Shown: positions 20,877-33,197, counted from the stretch's first letter. The stretch: 64,000 nucleotides of DNA from Gammaproteobacteria bacterium (GCA_029289265.1 JARFTX010000004.1:45413-109412); one strand, 5' to 3'. Numbers and translations: made by a program. The notes: generated by a model not told the origin, from the sequence alone.

Positions 20877-21776
20877 GTGGCGGCCCCGGCGGGCTTCGAT
20901 CTCGATTATCCGCTGCTGCGCCGCCGCTTCGGTCGCGCAGCGGCAAGCGTCGACGCGGCCTCCGCCCTGGCACGCGAAGTCGCCCGCCGCATGGACGAGC
21001 GACTCGACTACCTGAAGATCGAACCGCGGCGCATTGTCGACCTGGGTTGCGGCACGGGCGCGGATCTCGCCCGCTTGGGCGAGCGCTTTCCCGTCGCCCA
21101 GAGGCTGGGCGTCGACTTCGCACCGGCGATGCTGACGCGGGCGGCGGCCCGCGGCGGCCTGCTCGAGAAAGCGATGGCCCTGGCCGGCCGACGCCGTTCC
21201 CCGCTGCTCGCGTGCGCCGATGCGCGCGCCCTGCCCCTGGCCGCGGGCAGCGTCTCGATGGTGTGGTCCAACCTCGCCCTCAATTGGCTCGCGGACCCCG
21301 CGCCCGCGTTCGCCGAGATCCACCGCGTGCTCGAGACGGGGGGCGTGCTGATGTTCTCGACGCTGGGTCCGGACACGCTCAAGGAATTGCGCGCCGCCCT
21401 GTCCGACGCCGCTGGTGACCGCGTGCATCGCTTCATCGACATGCACGACCTGGGGGACACACTGGTTCGCGCCGGCTTCGCCGATCCGGTGATGGACATG
21501 GAAATCCTGACGCTCACCTACGGGCGCACCGACGACCTCTTCCACGACCTGCGCCGTGCAGGCTGCAACAACGCCAGTACTCGACGCCCACGCGGGCTGT
21601 CGGGACGGACGGGCTGGGCAGGCGCGCGCGCCGCGCTCGAAGACCTGCGCCGGGACGGCCGCCTGCCGGCCACCTTCGAGATCATCCAGGGACACGCCTG
21701 GAAGGCGCCGGCCAGGACGGCCGCGGACGGACGTGCGATCGTCCGCTTCGAATCACGCACCCCGCGGATCGGCTGA
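20877..21776 (+). CDS. bioC: Malonyl-[acyl-carrier protein] O-methyltransferase BioC
   Basis: SAM methyltransferase that caps malonyl-ACP so that fatty-acid enzymes can build the pimelate moiety of biotin. 299 residues from GTG 20877. Motif I is DLGCGTGADLARLGERFP and motif post-I GVDFAPAMLTRAA; the catalytic-domain segments VWSNLALNWLADPAPAFAEIHRVL, LMFSTLGPDTLKELR and FIDMHDLGDTLVRAGFADPVMDME are characteristic of BioC. No in-frame ATG exists near the start, so GTG is favoured. Overlaps the next gene by one base (TGATG). Confidence 0.92.
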   Translation: MAAPAGFDLDYPLLRRRFGRAAASVDAASALAREVARRMDERLDYLKIEPRRIVDLGCGTGADLARLGERFPVAQRLGVDFAPAMLTRAAARGGLLEKAMALAGRRRSPLLACADARALPLAAGSVSMVWSNLALNWLADPAPAFAEIHRVLETGGVLMFSTLGPDTLKELRAALSDAAGDRVHRFIDMHDLGDTLVRAGFADPVMDMEILTLTYGRTDDLFHDLRRAGCNNASTRRPRGLSGRTGWAGARAALEDLRRDGRLPATFEIIQGHAWKAPARTAADGRAIVRFESRTPRIG

Positions 21777-22447
21777 TGCCCGATGCCTCTCATCCACGCC
21801 CTGGGCGTTCACCGGTCTGGCTGTTCGACCTAGACAACACCCTGCACAACGCCAGCGCGCACATCTTCCCGCACATCAACCGGAGCATGACGGACTATCT
21901 CGAGCGCCATCTGACGCTCGACCGTGCCGAGGCCAACGCGCTGCGCCTGCACTACTGGAGACGCTACGGCGCGACGCTCACCGGCCTGGTGCGCCACCAC
22001 GGCACCGACCCGCGGCATTTTCTCGCGGAGACTCACCGCTTCGAGCGTCTTCACGAGTTGATGGTGTTCGACCGTGGGCTGCGCTCGCTGCTCGTGAGAC
22101 TGCCCGGGCCGAAGATCGTGTTCTCGAACGGGCCGAGCGACTATGCCGAGGCGGTACTGCAGGCGATGGGTGTGCGCCGGCATTTCAACGAGGTCTTCGC
22201 GATCGAGCAGATGCGCTTCGAGCCCAAGCCCGGCATCAAGGCGTTTCGCCACCTGATCGAGGACCACAGGCTCGACGCCCGGCGCTGTGTGCTGGTCGAG
22301 GATTCGGCCGAGAACCTGCGTACTGCCAAGCGGCTCGGCATGAAGACCGTGCTGGTGAGCCGCGGACTGAAGCAGCCCGCCCACGTCGACATCAAGATCG
22401 CGTCGATTCTCGACCTGCGGCGCGCCGCAGGCCGGCTCGTGCGCTGA
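21776..22447 (+). CDS. HAD-family hydrolase, pyrimidine 5'-nucleotidase type
   Basis: 223 residues. HAD motif I is LFDLDNTLHNA (nucleophile Asp near residue 18), motif II IVFSNGPSDYAEAVL, motif III Lys in RFEPKPG, and motif IV CVLVEDSAENLRTA. The all-helical cap with INRSMTDYLERHL resembles Sdt1/YjjG-type pyrimidine nucleotidases. Substrate is inferred from the family only. It is translationally coupled to bioC and converges with hemB two bases after its stop. Confidence 0.85.
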   Translation: MPDASHPRPGRSPVWLFDLDNTLHNASAHIFPHINRSMTDYLERHLTLDRAEANALRLHYWRRYGATLTGLVRHHGTDPRHFLAETHRFERLHELMVFDRGLRSLLVRLPGPKIVFSNGPSDYAEAVLQAMGVRRHFNEVFAIEQMRFEPKPGIKAFRHLIEDHRLDARRCVLVEDSAENLRTAKRLGMKTVLVSRGLKQPAHVDIKIASILDLRRAAGRLVR

Positions 22448-22449
22448 AT

Positions 22450-23672
<1,223 letters not shown>

Positions 23673-24464
23673 GTGGCCGAGCTTTGGAGCGATGCGCCGC
23701 AGCAGGCGCTGCCGGCGGGAGTTCCTCGGCGGAAAACCCCAGCCACCCCCCCACCGTCCGCTCGACGTCTTCGACGCCCTGCTTGTGCAAGCTCGAGAAG
23801 AGCTGCACCGACGCCTGCGCGCCGAGCGGCGCCAGTTCGCGCCGGACCAGGGCGAGCGCCGCTGCGGCCTCGTTTCGGGAGAGCTTGTCACTCTTGGTCA
23901 GCAGCACGTGGATCGGCCGCCCCCGCGGGGCAAACCAGTCGATCATCTGCCGATCGAGCGGCTTGAGCGGATGGCGGGCATCCATGATCAGCACCATCCC
24001 GACCAGATTCTCACGCGTCGTCAGGTAACGCTCGAGCAGACCCTGCCAATGCCGGCGCACGTCCTCGGGGACCTTTGCGTAGCCGTAACCGGGAAGATCG
24101 ACGAGCGCCGCGCCGCCGTTGAGTCGGAAGAAGTTGATGAGCTGCGTGCGGCCCGGAGTCTTGGACACGAAAGCGAGGCGCGTATGCCCCGCAAGCGTGT
24201 TGATCGCGCTCGACTTGCCGGCGTTCGAGCGTCCGGCAAAGGCCACTTCCGCTCCGGCGGGAGGGGGCAGACCGTGGGGCTTGGCAACGGAGATCTCGAA
24301 TTGGGCGTTGCGAAAAATAGGCATGATGAATGATTTGGCGGGCTTGCGGGTGGCGCGGCGAACGGCGCCAGGCGGCGAATTGCCCGAATTGCATGGCGCA
24401 AATGCGCCTCGTTGATATAGAATACCAAGTTTGTGACCACCGCTCACGGCTTTCTGAGGACACC

Positions 24465-25091
24465 ATGACCAAGAGTTCCCTGCTGCTTTCCCTGCTGCTC
24501 GTCGCGGGCGGCCTTCAGGCCCAGGATCAGGCGCCCGATCTCGACAAGGCGAAACAGGTCGTCGACTCCATCTGCGCGGCGTGCCACGGACCCGACGGCA
24601 ACAGCCCGCTCGCGGCAAACCCCAAGCTGGCCGGCCAAATCCCGGAGTACCTCTACAAGCAGCTGCGCGAGTACAAGTCCTGGGACGGCAATCCTGCCGT
24701 GCGCACCAACGCGGTCATGAATGCAATGGTGGCAGGTCTGGACGACGCAACCATGCGCGCACTCGCCGCCTATTTCGCCGCTCAGGAACTCAAGCCCGAG
24801 ACGGCCCAGAACCTCGAGACCATCGAACTCGGCCGCGACATCTGGCGCGGCGGCATTGCCGCCAAGGGCGTGCCGGCCTGTGCGGCCTGCCACGGCCCGG
24901 CCGGCTCAGGAATGCCCGCGCAGTATCCGCGTATCGCAGGACAGTTCGCCGATTACACCTTCGACCAGTTGAAGCAGTTCCGCGACGGCGTGCGCGACAA
25001 CGACCCCAACCAGATGATGCGCATGATCGCGCTGAAGATGACCGATGCGGAGATGAAGGCGGTCTCCGACTACGCCGCCGGTCTGCGTTAA
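24465..25091 (+). CDS. Diheme cytochrome c4
   Basis: Periplasmic or membrane-associated electron carrier with two class I cytochrome c domains. 208 residues; signal peptide about 1-19 (GGLQAQ); heme-binding CAACH at residues 37-41 and 139-143. Axial methionines are probably in the NAMVAG and NQMMRM segments. TGAGGA precedes ATG 24465. In related bacteria c4 donates electrons to cbb3 or caa3 oxidases; no oxidase genes are in the window. A GC hairpin follows the stop. Confidence 0.93.
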   Translation: MTKSSLLLSLLLVAGGLQAQDQAPDLDKAKQVVDSICAACHGPDGNSPLAANPKLAGQIPEYLYKQLREYKSWDGNPAVRTNAVMNAMVAGLDDATMRALAAYFAAQELKPETAQNLETIELGRDIWRGGIAAKGVPACAACHGPAGSGMPAQYPRIAGQFADYTFDQLKQFRDGVRDNDPNQMMRMIALKMTDAEMKAVSDYAAGLR

Positions 25092-25100
25092 TAGCAAGAC

Positions 25101-25118
25101 GGGGGGCGCACGCCCCCC
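25101..25118 (+). terminator. GC-rich hairpin after cytochrome c4
   Basis: Perfect stem ggggggcg (25101-25108) and cgcccccc (25111-25118) with a 2-nt gap (the real loop must take in flanking pairs), 10 bp after the stop codon. No T-run, so termination would be weak or Rho-aided. Confidence 0.45.
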
Positions 25119-25322
25119 TCCGGCCGATCACTGGCCACAAGCATCGGGCAGTGCCCGGCTGTCGGCCCAGACCCGATCCTGGTCGACACCGCACCTGATC
25201 GCCCTCCGGACTGCACGACCCGCCTCCGGGCTGTCATCAGCCCTGCGGGCAGATATATCGGCCAGTCCGCGCGGCCGTTGCGCTAACATCTGTGCCTCTG
25301 CCGCATCCGACGGAGCCCGCGC

Positions 25323-26576
25323 ATGAATCCCCACGCAGCGATCGCCCCCACCCCCGCCGCCCGCAGCCTGACCGTGGCCGAGGCCCGGCGCACCATCCTG
25401 GACCAGCTCGTCCCGGTCTCCGGCTGGGAACGCGTGACCGTGCGCAATGCCCTCGGCCGCGTCCTCGACCAGAACGTCATCGCGCCGTGCAACGTGCCGG
25501 CACATGACAATTCAGCGATGGACGGCTACGCCGTGCGCTTCGCGGACCTTTCCGGCAGCGCTGAAACCCGCCTCACAGTGGTCGGCACCGCGCTCGCGGG
25601 CAAGCCTTTTTCCGGCATCGTCAGCGCAGGCCAGGCCGTGCGCATCATGACCGGCGCCACAATTCCCGAGGGCGCGGACACCATCGTGGTCCAGGAAGTG
25701 ACGCGGACCGAGGACGATCGAGTCGTCGTGCCGGCCGGCCAACAGGCGGGCCAGAACCTGCGCCGAGCCGGCGAGGATCTCGCCGCCGGCGGTGTCGCCC
25801 TGCCCGCCGGCAAGCGCTGCGGACCGGCCGAAATTGGCCTGATCGCATCCTTGGGTATCGCCGAAGTGGTGGTGAAACGCCCGCTGCGGGTGGCGATCCT
25901 GTCCACCGGCGACGAGATCGCATCGATCGGCAAGCCCCTCGCCCCGGGCCAGGTCTACGACAGCAACCGTTACACCCTTTTCGGCACCGTCACCCGGCTG
26001 GGCTGCGAGATCCTCGACATGGGCGTGATCCCGGACGACCCGGCAGCCCTCGAGCAGGCATTTCGCGCCGCCGCCGCCAACGCCGACGTCATCCTCACCA
26101 GCGGCGGCGTTTCGGTCGGTGAGGCCGACTTCATCCGAGAACTGATGAGCCGCCTGGGCGAGGTTTCGTTCTGGAAGATCGACATCAAGCCGGGACGCCC
26201 GATGGCCTTCGGCCGGATCGGCGATGCCTGGATCTTCGGCCTGCCGGGCAACCCGGTGGCGGTGCTGGTCACCTTTTATCAGTTCGTCCAGGACGCGCTG
26301 CTCGCCCTCTCGGGCGTGGCGCCCTTGCCCGAAACCGTGCTGCACGAGGCGGTGTGCGCGAGCGCCGTCGCCAAGCGGCCGGGGCGCCGCGAGTTCCTGC
26401 GTGGGCGGCTCGTCCTCGAAGGTGGCCGCCCCTGCGTAAGCGTCGTCGGCGCCCAGGGCTCGGGCGTGCTGCGCTCCATGTCCGAGGCGAACTGCCTGAT
26501 CGTCCTGCCCGAGGCGCAAGGAGACGTCGCTCGCGGCGATACCGTGCTGGTGCAGCCGTTCGACGGGCTGATCTGA
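25323..26576 (+). CDS. moeA: Molybdopterin molybdenumtransferase MoeA
   Basis: Inserts molybdate into adenylated molybdopterin, the step after MogA. 417 residues. Characteristic segments: [91 protein letters not shown] 25323. The 231-bp gap upstream, after the cytochrome terminator, should hold its promoter; GCAGATATATC near 25248 is the most AT-rich stretch but no clear box pair is visible. Confidence 0.95.
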   Translation: MNPHAAIAPTPAARSLTVAEARRTILDQLVPVSGWERVTVRNALGRVLDQNVIAPCNVPAHDNSAMDGYAVRFADLSGSAETRLTVVGTALAGKPFSGIVSAGQAVRIMTGATIPEGADTIVVQEVTRTEDDRVVVPAGQQAGQNLRRAGEDLAAGGVALPAGKRCGPAEIGLIASLGIAEVVVKRPLRVAILSTGDEIASIGKPLAPGQVYDSNRYTLFGTVTRLGCEILDMGVIPDDPAALEQAFRAAAANADVILTSGGVSVGEADFIRELMSRLGEVSFWKIDIKPGRPMAFGRIGDAWIFGLPGNPVAVLVTFYQFVQDALLALSGVAPLPETVLHEAVCASAVAKRPGRREFLRGRLVLEGGRPCVSVVGAQGSGVLRSMSEANCLIVLPEAQGDVARGDTVLVQPFDGLI

Positions 26577-26614
26577 CTCCACTTATCCGATCGACACAAC
26601 GGAACACTCACTGC

Positions 26615-27274
26615 ATGAACCAGGACGAACTGAAGAAGGCGGCAGCGCTGGCAGCGCTTGGATATGTCGAGGACGGGGGCATCGTCGGGGTCGGTACCGG
26701 CTCGACCGTCAACCACTTCATCGACGGCCTCGCGACCATCAGTGATCGCGTCGGAGGCGCCGTAGCCAGCTCGGAGGCGAGCGCACGCCGCCTCGCCGCG
26801 CACGGCATCGAGCTGGTCGATCTCAACGAGGTCACCGACCTGCCGGTCTATGTGGATGGTGCCGACGAGATCGACGGCGGCTACTGCATGATCAAGGGAG
26901 GCGGCGGTGCGCTGACGCGCGAGAAGATCGTCGCGGCCGTGGCGACCCGTTTCGTCTGCATCTGCGACGCGACCAAGCGAGTCGAGTTTCTCGGCCGATT
27001 TCCGTTGCCGATCGAAGTGATCCCGATGGCGCGCGCCTACGTCGAACGGCAGGTGCGCGCACTGGGCGGGCGTCCGATCGTGCGCGAAGGCTGCGTCACC
27101 GACAACGGCAACCTCATCGTGGACGTCCACGGTCTGCGCATCCTGCGCCCGACCGAACTGGAGGCGGAACTGAACCAGATCGTCGGGGTCGTCACCAACG
27201 GCCTCTTCGCCCGGCGGCGCGCCGATGTCCTGCTGCTGGCGACTCAGCAAGGCGTCGAGCGGCACGTCGCCTGA
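26615..27274 (+). CDS. rpiA: Ribose-5-phosphate isomerase A
   Basis: Interconverts ribose 5-phosphate and ribulose 5-phosphate in the pentose phosphate and Calvin pathways; its product ribulose 5-phosphate is the substrate of the two phosphoribulokinases in this window. 219 residues. [22 protein letters not shown] and [14 protein letters not shown] are the conserved loops. ATG 26615 gives the standard N-terminus; the frame upstream overlaps moeA. Confidence 0.95.
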   Translation: MNQDELKKAAALAALGYVEDGGIVGVGTGSTVNHFIDGLATISDRVGGAVASSEASARRLAAHGIELVDLNEVTDLPVYVDGADEIDGGYCMIKGGGGALTREKIVAAVATRFVCICDATKRVEFLGRFPLPIEVIPMARAYVERQVRALGGRPIVREGCVTDNGNLIVDVHGLRILRPTELEAELNQIVGVVTNGLFARRRADVLLLATQQGVERHVA

Positions 27275-27334
27275 AACAATACCGTCACATCCGCCTGTTA
27301 GCCTGATTCAATCCACGCAACCCGGCCCGATACG

Positions 27335-28036
27335 ATGCCCAGACATACCTACCACCAGTTCGACACCGAACTCGACGAACTCCAGAAGCGCGTGCTCCTG
27401 ATGGCCGAGCGCGTGCGCGACCAGGTGATCAAGGCGCTCGAAGGCCTGTCCTCCAACGACATGGAGCTGGTCGAGTCGGTGATCGACGCCGACAAGGAGA
27501 TCAACCGCGAGGAAGTCGAGCTCGACGAAATCTGCGTTCAGATCATCGCTCGGCACTCACCGACCGCGGCCGACCTGCGCCTGGTGATGGCCATCATGCA
27601 GATGATCACCGACCTCGAACGGGTGGGCGACGAAGCGAAGAAGATCGCGAAGGCCTCGCGACCGATCATCGAGTCCGAATCGTCGTTCGTCCCCAAGGTC
27701 GAACTGCGCCACGTCGCCAACATGGCACTGGAGATGCTCGGCAGCGCGGTCGACGCCTTTGCGCGCCGCGACCCTTCGCCGGTCGCCGAGATCGTCCGCC
27801 GGGACAAGGAAGTGGACGCGATCTTCAAGGGCATCCTGCGTCAGCTCGCCACCTTCATGATGGAGGATCCGCGGCTGATCACGCGCTCGCTCGACGTGCT
27901 CTTCATCGCCAAGTCGATCGAGCGCATCGGCGACCATGCGACCAACATCGCCGAGTACGTCGTCTATCTGGTCAAGGGCCTGAACGTGCGCCACCTCAAG
28001 CCCGACGCACTCGAGCAGGAACTTCGGGGCGAGTAA
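27335..28036 (+). CDS. phoU: Phosphate-transport system regulator PhoU
   Basis: Helical metal-binding protein that restrains PhoR/PhoB signalling and Pst uptake. 233 residues with two three-helix repeats; the E/DXXXD signatures are seen in ITDLERVGDEAKKIAK (first repeat) and SIERIGDHATNIAEYVVYLVKG (second). No pst or phoBR genes are visible in the window, so it stands alone here. Converges with yggX; the 114-bp gap contains the hairpin-prone gccgccgattcgccggcggc but no T-run. Confidence 0.94.
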   Translation: MPRHTYHQFDTELDELQKRVLLMAERVRDQVIKALEGLSSNDMELVESVIDADKEINREEVELDEICVQIIARHSPTAADLRLVMAIMQMITDLERVGDEAKKIAKASRPIIESESSFVPKVELRHVANMALEMLGSAVDAFARRDPSPVAEIVRRDKEVDAIFKGILRQLATFMMEDPRLITRSLDVLFIAKSIERIGDHATNIAEYVVYLVKGLNVRHLKPDALEQELRGE

Positions 28037-28150
28037 GCGCCGCCCTCGCTCGCATCTCCCGCACCTGTCGCGACTGCGGCCGCCGATTCGCCGGCGGCTC
28101 GACACCCTTGCTACGCGCCCGTGCGAGGATGACAAGCTAGCGGGAGCCGC

Positions 28151-28423
28151 TCATTGTGACGGCGGAACGAAACCGCTCACGTTGTCGGCGCCCTCGCCGA
28201 AGAAATGCTTTTCCATCTGCTCGGCAAGGTACTTCCTGGCCCGCGCGTCCATCAGATTGAGGCGGTTTTCATTGATCAGCATGGTCTGATACTTGACCCA
28301 CTGCTGCCATGCCTCCTTGGAGACATTGTCGAAGATGCGCTTGCCGAGCGCCCCCGGCACCGGCGGCAGATCCAGACCTTCCGCCTCCCTTCCGAGCTTG
28401 ACGCAGTTCACCGTACGAGCCAT
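28151..28423 (-). CDS. yggX: Probable Fe(2+)-trafficking protein YggX
   Basis: 90-residue cytosolic protein linked to oxidative-stress protection of Fe-S clusters. [21 protein letters not shown] has the conserved Cys7, and [24 protein letters not shown] and [21 protein letters not shown] are near-universal in the family. ATG 28423 lies at normal distance from GAAGAGGA. That site overlaps the end of the PAS-GGDEF gene, so the two are likely co-transcribed. Confidence 0.95.
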   Translation of the reverse strand: MARTVNCVKLGREAEGLDLPPVPGALGKRIFDNVSKEAWQQWVKYQTMLINENRLNLMDARARKYLAEQMEKHFFGEGADNVSGFVPPSQ

Positions 28424-28425
28424 GT

Positions 28426-30210
28426 TCAATCCTCTTCGCCCCTGCGGGCACTGAAACCTGGGGGATTCATTCTAGCGGATTCGGCTTCGCCCGCGCTCTT
28501 CGCGTCCGGACAGCCGGTCGCAAGGACCCAGCGGTTGCGACCCGCGGCCTTGGCCGCGTACATGGCCTGATCGGCTGCCGCGACAAGGGTGTCGCCGTCC
28601 ACCGCATGGCGAGGAAACTGGGCGATGCCGAGGCTGGCGGTCAGGCGCGCATGCCGTCCCGCGAAGACAAAAGCGAGCGAGGCGACGCCTTCGACGATAC
28701 GTCGCGCCAGCTCGGGGAGAGCGTCGTCCCGGATATCCGGCACCAGCACCGCGAACTCATCGCCGCCGAGGCGGAAAAAGGTTTCGTTTCGCCGGATCAC
28801 GCTGCCGACCTTGCGACTCAGGCTCACGAGCACCTCGTCGCCGGCCTGGTGGCCGAACTCGTCGTTGATCGGTTTGAAGCCGTCGAGGTCGAACATGATC
28901 AACCCCACCTCGTAGCCACGACGCATCGCGTCGGCAAGTACGCGCTCGAGCTCCAGGTGGAAGCGCCTGCGGTTGAAAAGGTTGGTCAGCGGATCGCGCT
29001 CGGCGAGTTGTACCAGCTTGTCGGCGATGCGGCGCTGCTCGGTAATGTCCTCGTAGATCCAGACCCGGCCGATGCCGCGACGCCCTTCTCCGTCCTCGAC
29101 CAGCGCCGAGGCGTCGGTGACCAGCCTGCCGTCCTTGAAACGGATCTCGCCGATGGCGCCGGCATCGCGCTCGTCGAGCACTTCCTGAATGCGCCTGAAG
29201 TAGGCTTCCGGCTCGACCAGCAGGTGAGCGACGCGGCTCTGCAGCACGACGTCGCGGACGCCGATGAGGTTCTCGTCCGGTGCAAAACCCCAGATGTCGA
29301 GCATCGCGCGGTTGTAATAAAGCACCCTTTGGTCGCGGTCCATGAACAGGATGCCCAGCCGAATCACGTTGAGCAGCGCCGTCAGGCGCATCCGCTCGTC
29401 GTTGCTGCGCGACAGGTAATGCTCGCGCAGCGCCTGAGCGCGCCGAAGCTCGGCAACCGTTTCGAGCAGCTTGAACTCGGTTTCCTTGCGAGCCTGCACG
29501 TCCTCGGCGGAAAGCCGCACCGCATCGGGACGCCCGACGCCCCCCTCGACCCGCCGCCAATGAGTAGCCACCCAGAGCAAGCCCCCGTCACCTCGCAGCA
29601 GGCGCATCTCGAAGTCCTCGCCCCCCTCGCCGGCGGCAACCCGCGTCATCATGCGCCGGCAATAAGCCAGGTCGGAATCGTGCACGAGCAGCGCGAGGGG
29701 GTCCGCGGCGGCCAGACAGTCGCGTGGGACATGGTCGGTCAGGCGCTCGACCGATGGGCTGATCCAGAGTAGCCGGCCGTCGAGGTCGAACACGGCCTCG
29801 AGGCCGTGCACGCCGTCGGCAATCTGCCGCAGACGCTGTAGCCGCTCCCCCGGTTCGAACCGATCGAGGGCTCCGTCGACGGCAACATCGCAACCTTCTG
29901 CCTCGGCGCAGTCCGATCCCCCCGAAGCTGGCCAGGATTTCGCAGCGACTGATGCAACGCCCGTGCCATACCGTTCTTGGTGGTGCAGACTTGTCGCTGC
30001 GGCCATCGCATCGTCATCACCGACGAGTTGCTGCTCGGCCTTGCCGCTTCGCCAGGCAGCGAGGGAGGCCGCCGCGCCCGCAACCACGACCAGAATCATT
30101 GTCGCCGCGAGGCGGCCACCGCTCAGCACGTGCACGGCGACGGCAAGCGCCGCAGCCGCCGCGACCAGCGCGCCGTAGAGGACCGCACGGAATGCATGCC
30201 GACCCATCAT
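28426..30210 (-). CDS. PAS-PAS-GGDEF diguanylate cyclase
   Basis: 594-residue membrane-bound enzyme predicted to make cyclic di-GMP. Two N-terminal membrane helices (about 9-29 and 35-53), two PAS domains (about 125-245 and 275-395) and a GGDEF domain (about 400-565) with an intact RLGGDEF motif at 480-486. I see no RxxD inhibitory site five residues before GGDEF (RNETFF occupies it). [21 protein letters not shown] is a typical metal and substrate segment. It has no EAL domain. It sits upstream of yggX and downstream of argA; the signal sensed is unknown. Confidence 0.92.
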   Translation of the reverse strand: MMGRHAFRAVLYGALVAAAAALAVAVHVLSGGRLAATMILVVVAGAAASLAAWRSGKAEQQLVGDDDAMAAATSLHHQERYGTGVASVAAKSWPASGGSDCAEAEGCDVAVDGALDRFEPGERLQRLRQIADGVHGLEAVFDLDGRLLWISPSVERLTDHVPRDCLAAADPLALLVHDSDLAYCRRMMTRVAAGEGGEDFEMRLLRGDGGLLWVATHWRRVEGGVGRPDAVRLSAEDVQARKETEFKLLETVAELRRAQALREHYLSRSNDERMRLTALLNVIRLGILFMDRDQRVLYYNRAMLDIWGFAPDENLIGVRDVVLQSRVAHLLVEPEAYFRRIQEVLDERDAGAIGEIRFKDGRLVTDASALVEDGEGRRGIGRVWIYEDITEQRRIADKLVQLAERDPLTNLFNRRRFHLELERVLADAMRRGYEVGLIMFDLDGFKPINDEFGHQAGDEVLVSLSRKVGSVIRRNETFFRLGGDEFAVLVPDIRDDALPELARRIVEGVASLAFVFAGRHARLTASLGIAQFPRHAVDGDTLVAAADQAMYAAKAAGRNRWVLATGCPDAKSAGEAESARMNPPGFSARRGEED

Positions 30211-30271
30211 CGCGGAACCAGCCGCTGACGGCGCACGCTGAAAAGGGGACGCGGCCTTGCAGCCGGAGCAG

Positions 30272-31627
30272 TCATAGCGTCTTCACGAACACCTTGGAGC
30301 GGCGCTGATAGTTGTAGAGCTCGCGCTTCTGACGCGGCAGCGCCTCCGGCCCCGTCTCGCTGAAGCCGCGCTCGCGGAACCAGTGCGCGGTGCGGGTGGT
30401 GAGCACAAACAGGCGCTCCAGCTTCTGGGCACGGGCACGCTGCTCGATGCGCCGCAGGAGCTGGTCACCCAGGCCCGTGCGGCGGAACTCGGGCGTCACC
30501 GCGAGGCAGGCGAGCTCGGCAGAACGGTCGTCGCTGAACGGATAGAGCGCCGCGCAGCCCACCAGCACCCCGTCGTGCTCGACCACCGTGAATCGCTCGA
30601 TCTCCTGCTCGAGCAGCTCTCGCCCGCGCCGCACCAGGGTGCCGTCGGCCTCCATTGGCGAGATCAGCGCGACCAGCGCACCGACGTCCTCGAAGCCCGC
30701 CTCACGCAGCCTGAACAGGGGATCGCGCGAGACGATGGTGCCGACCCCGGCGTGGGTGAAGAACTCGAGCAGCAGCCCGCCGTCCTTGTCGTGATCGATG
30801 AAATGGGCTCGACCAACGCCCTGGCGAACGGCGCGAATCGCGTGCGGCAGGTAGAGATGGATGTCCTCGGTGAGCCCCTCGCCAGCATTCAGCATGCGCT
30901 CGGCCTCGTCGGCGGTGACCGAGTCGATCAACTGCCCGGCGTGGTCGAGCAGGCCGGGCGCGTCGCACAGGTAGATCAGCTTCTCGGCCTTGAGCGAGAC
31001 CGCGACCGCCTCGGCCACTTCCTCGACGCTCAGGTTGAAGATCTCGCCGGCAGGCGAGACGCCCAGCGGCGTGATCAGGACGACATTCTGCTGATCGAGG
31101 TCGGCATTGATCTCCTCGGCGATGATCTTTCGCACAGCGCCGGTGTATTGGTAGTCGACCCCGTCCATCACGCCAATGGGGCGCGCGGTGATGAAGTTGC
31201 CGCCGGTCACGCGCATGTAGCTGCCCGCCATCGGCGTGTTCGGCAGGCCTTGCGAGAGCAGCGCCTCCAACTCGAGGCGCGTCACCGCCATGGCCGCCTT
31301 GACGCATTCGAGCGCCGCGGCATCGGTGATTCGCAACCCCTCGTGATAACGCGGCTCGAGCCCGCGACGGGCCATCTCGGCATCGATCTGCGGGCGCGCG
31401 CCATGCACCAGCACCAGCCGGATGCCGAGCGCCGCGAGCAGGTTGCAGTCGTAGGCGAGGCTTTGGGCCCGCTCGCCGCCAGCCACTTCGCCGCCGAAGG
31501 CGATGACGAAACTGCGCCCGCGAAAGGCATGGATATACGGCGCCGCGCCGCGCACCCAGGCGACGAACCGGGCCGTCGTATCGGCCTCGGCCGCAGGTGC
31601 TCCGTGCTGGAGATTTTCGCTGTTCAA
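30272..31627 (-). CDS. argA: Amino-acid N-acetyltransferase (N-acetylglutamate synthase)
   Basis: First step of arginine synthesis. 451 residues: an amino-acid-kinase-like domain (about 30-290: FGGEVAGGERAQSLAYDCNLLAALGIRLVLVHGARPQID) and a GNAT domain (about 300-440: ELACLAVTPEFRRTGLGDQLLRRIE, with the acetyl-CoA loop RRTGLG). No ATG stands near the family N-terminus. TTG 31627, preceded by AAGGGTGATGG, is the best start; the frame runs open further upstream into the PPK2 gene. The kinase-like half carries arginine feedback in this family. Confidence 0.92.
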   Translation of the reverse strand: MNSENLQHGAPAAEADTTARFVAWVRGAAPYIHAFRGRSFVIAFGGEVAGGERAQSLAYDCNLLAALGIRLVLVHGARPQIDAEMARRGLEPRYHEGLRITDAAALECVKAAMAVTRLELEALLSQGLPNTPMAGSYMRVTGGNFITARPIGVMDGVDYQYTGAVRKIIAEEINADLDQQNVVLITPLGVSPAGEIFNLSVEEVAEAVAVSLKAEKLIYLCDAPGLLDHAGQLIDSVTADEAERMLNAGEGLTEDIHLYLPHAIRAVRQGVGRAHFIDHDKDGGLLLEFFTHAGVGTIVSRDPLFRLREAGFEDVGALVALISPMEADGTLVRRGRELLEQEIERFTVVEHDGVLVGCAALYPFSDDRSAELACLAVTPEFRRTGLGDQLLRRIEQRARAQKLERLFVLTTRTAHWFRERGFSETGPEALPRQKRELYNYQRRSKVFVKTL

Positions 31628-31712
31628 GCCATCACCCTTCGCATGTCGTCCAGCCGCGTCGGCCGGAATCCCCCGCCGCGTTCCCAATACGCGGCGCGTC
31701 TTCGGGCCGATC

Positions 31713-33197
31713 TCATTCGAGCGCCTGCTCCAGCCGCTCGCAGAGCGTTCGCAGCACCTTGATGCGCGCATAATACTTGTTGTCGGCCTCGACGAGGGTC
31801 CACGGCGCCTTCTCGCTGCTGGTCCGATCGACCATGTCGCACACCGCGCGCTCGTAGTCGTCCCACTTCTCCCGGTTGCGCCAGTCCTCCTCGGTGATCT
31901 TGAAGCGCTTGTGCGGCTGCGCTTCGCGCGCCTTGAAACGCGCAAGCTGCTCGTCCTTGCTCACCGAAAGCCAAAATTTGACGACCACCGAGCCGGCTTC
32001 GACGAGTTGCTCCTCGAAGTCGTTGATCTCCGAGTAGGCCCGCATCCAGTCGGCCTCGGAGCAGAAGCCCTCGACGCGCTCGACCAATACGCGCCCGTAC
32101 CACGAGCGATCGAAGATCACGACCTGGCCGCGCGGCGGGGCGCGGCGCCAGAAGCGCCACAGATAGGGCTGTGCCGCCTCCTCGTCGGTGGGCGCGGCGA
32201 TCGGCACGATGCGATAGCGGCGTGCGTCCAGGGCTGCGGTGACCCGACGGATGGCTCCGCCCTTGCCGGCGGCGTCGCCGCCCTCGAACACCAGGACCAG
32301 GCTGCGCTCGGCGAACCGGACATCCCGAACGAGCATGGCGAGCCGCCCCTGCAGCGTCTCGAGCTGTTCGCGGTAAGTCTTCTTGTCGAGGGGTTGATCG
32401 AGCACGAGCGTGTTCAGCAGGTTCTCGCTGCCGAGTGCCGGCGGCAGTGGCGGCGAGGATAGGCGCGGCCTCCAGTGCTCGCGCTCGGCATCGAGCCGCG
32501 AGCGAAGTGTCTCGCGCAGGGTCCGTCCGACGTAGAGCGCGCGATAGGCGGGATCGGCACCGTCGACGATCTGCCAGGGTGCGAGCCCCGTGCTGGTGCG
32601 GCGCAGGACGTGCTCGGCGACCGCGCGATAGCGGTCGTACTGCTCGTAATAGTGCCAGTCGCGCTCGGTGACCCGCCAGCGCGTGCGGGGATCTTTCTCG
32701 AGCATCCTCAGACGCTCATGTTGTCCCTTCTTCGAGAGATGGAACCAGAGCTTGATCAGCAGAACCCCTTCGTGGGCGAGCATGGCCTCGAAGCGGTTGA
32801 TGGCATCGAGCTGCTGGTCGAGTTCGGCCTTCTTGACCTCGCGGCCGACCCGCCCCCGGATCGGCTCGGTGTACCAGTTGCCGAACAGGACGCCGATCTT
32901 GCCCTTGGGCGGCAGGGCGCGCCAGAAACGCCACATCCGGGCGCGCTCGGCCTCCTCGCAGGTCGGTTCGTCGAGGGCCCAGGTCTCTATGTGGCGCGGG
33001 TCCATCCACTCGTTGAGCAGATTGACGGTCTCGCCCTTGCCGGCGCCATCGATGCCGTTGATCAGTACGACGACGGCAAAGCGGCGCTGTTCGAGCAGCT
33101 CGAATTGCGTATCGAGCAGTTCGGCACGCAATTGCGGTACCGACTCGTCGTACTCGGTTTTGGTCAGCTTGTGGCCGATTTCCGCGGATTCGAACAT
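31713..33197 (-). CDS. pap: Polyphosphate:AMP phosphotransferase, tandem PPK2 domains
   Basis: Uses inorganic polyphosphate to phosphorylate AMP to ADP (PPK2 class II). 494 residues with two PPK2 domains, each with a P-loop: GIDGAGKGE at 48-56 and GGDAAGKGG at 306-314. The second domain has the fuller set (FDRSWYGRVLVERVEGF, FWLSVSKDEQLARF, EADNKYYARI), while the first has GNWYTEPI in place of the DRSWYGR lid. In characterised Pap proteins the C-terminal half is the active one. Polyphosphate use fits a bacterium with strong phosphate storage, as inference. Confidence 0.92.
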   Translation of the reverse strand: MFESAEIGHKLTKTEYDESVPQLRAELLDTQFELLEQRRFAVVVLINGIDGAGKGETVNLLNEWMDPRHIETWALDEPTCEEAERARMWRFWRALPPKGKIGVLFGNWYTEPIRGRVGREVKKAELDQQLDAINRFEAMLAHEGVLLIKLWFHLSKKGQHERLRMLEKDPRTRWRVTERDWHYYEQYDRYRAVAEHVLRRTSTGLAPWQIVDGADPAYRALYVGRTLRETLRSRLDAEREHWRPRLSSPPLPPALGSENLLNTLVLDQPLDKKTYREQLETLQGRLAMLVRDVRFAERSLVLVFEGGDAAGKGGAIRRVTAALDARRYRIVPIAAPTDEEAAQPYLWRFWRRAPPRGQVVIFDRSWYGRVLVERVEGFCSEADWMRAYSEINDFEEQLVEAGSVVVKFWLSVSKDEQLARFKAREAQPHKRFKITEEDWRNREKWDDYERAVCDMVDRTSSEKAPWTLVEADNKYYARIKVLRTLCERLEQALE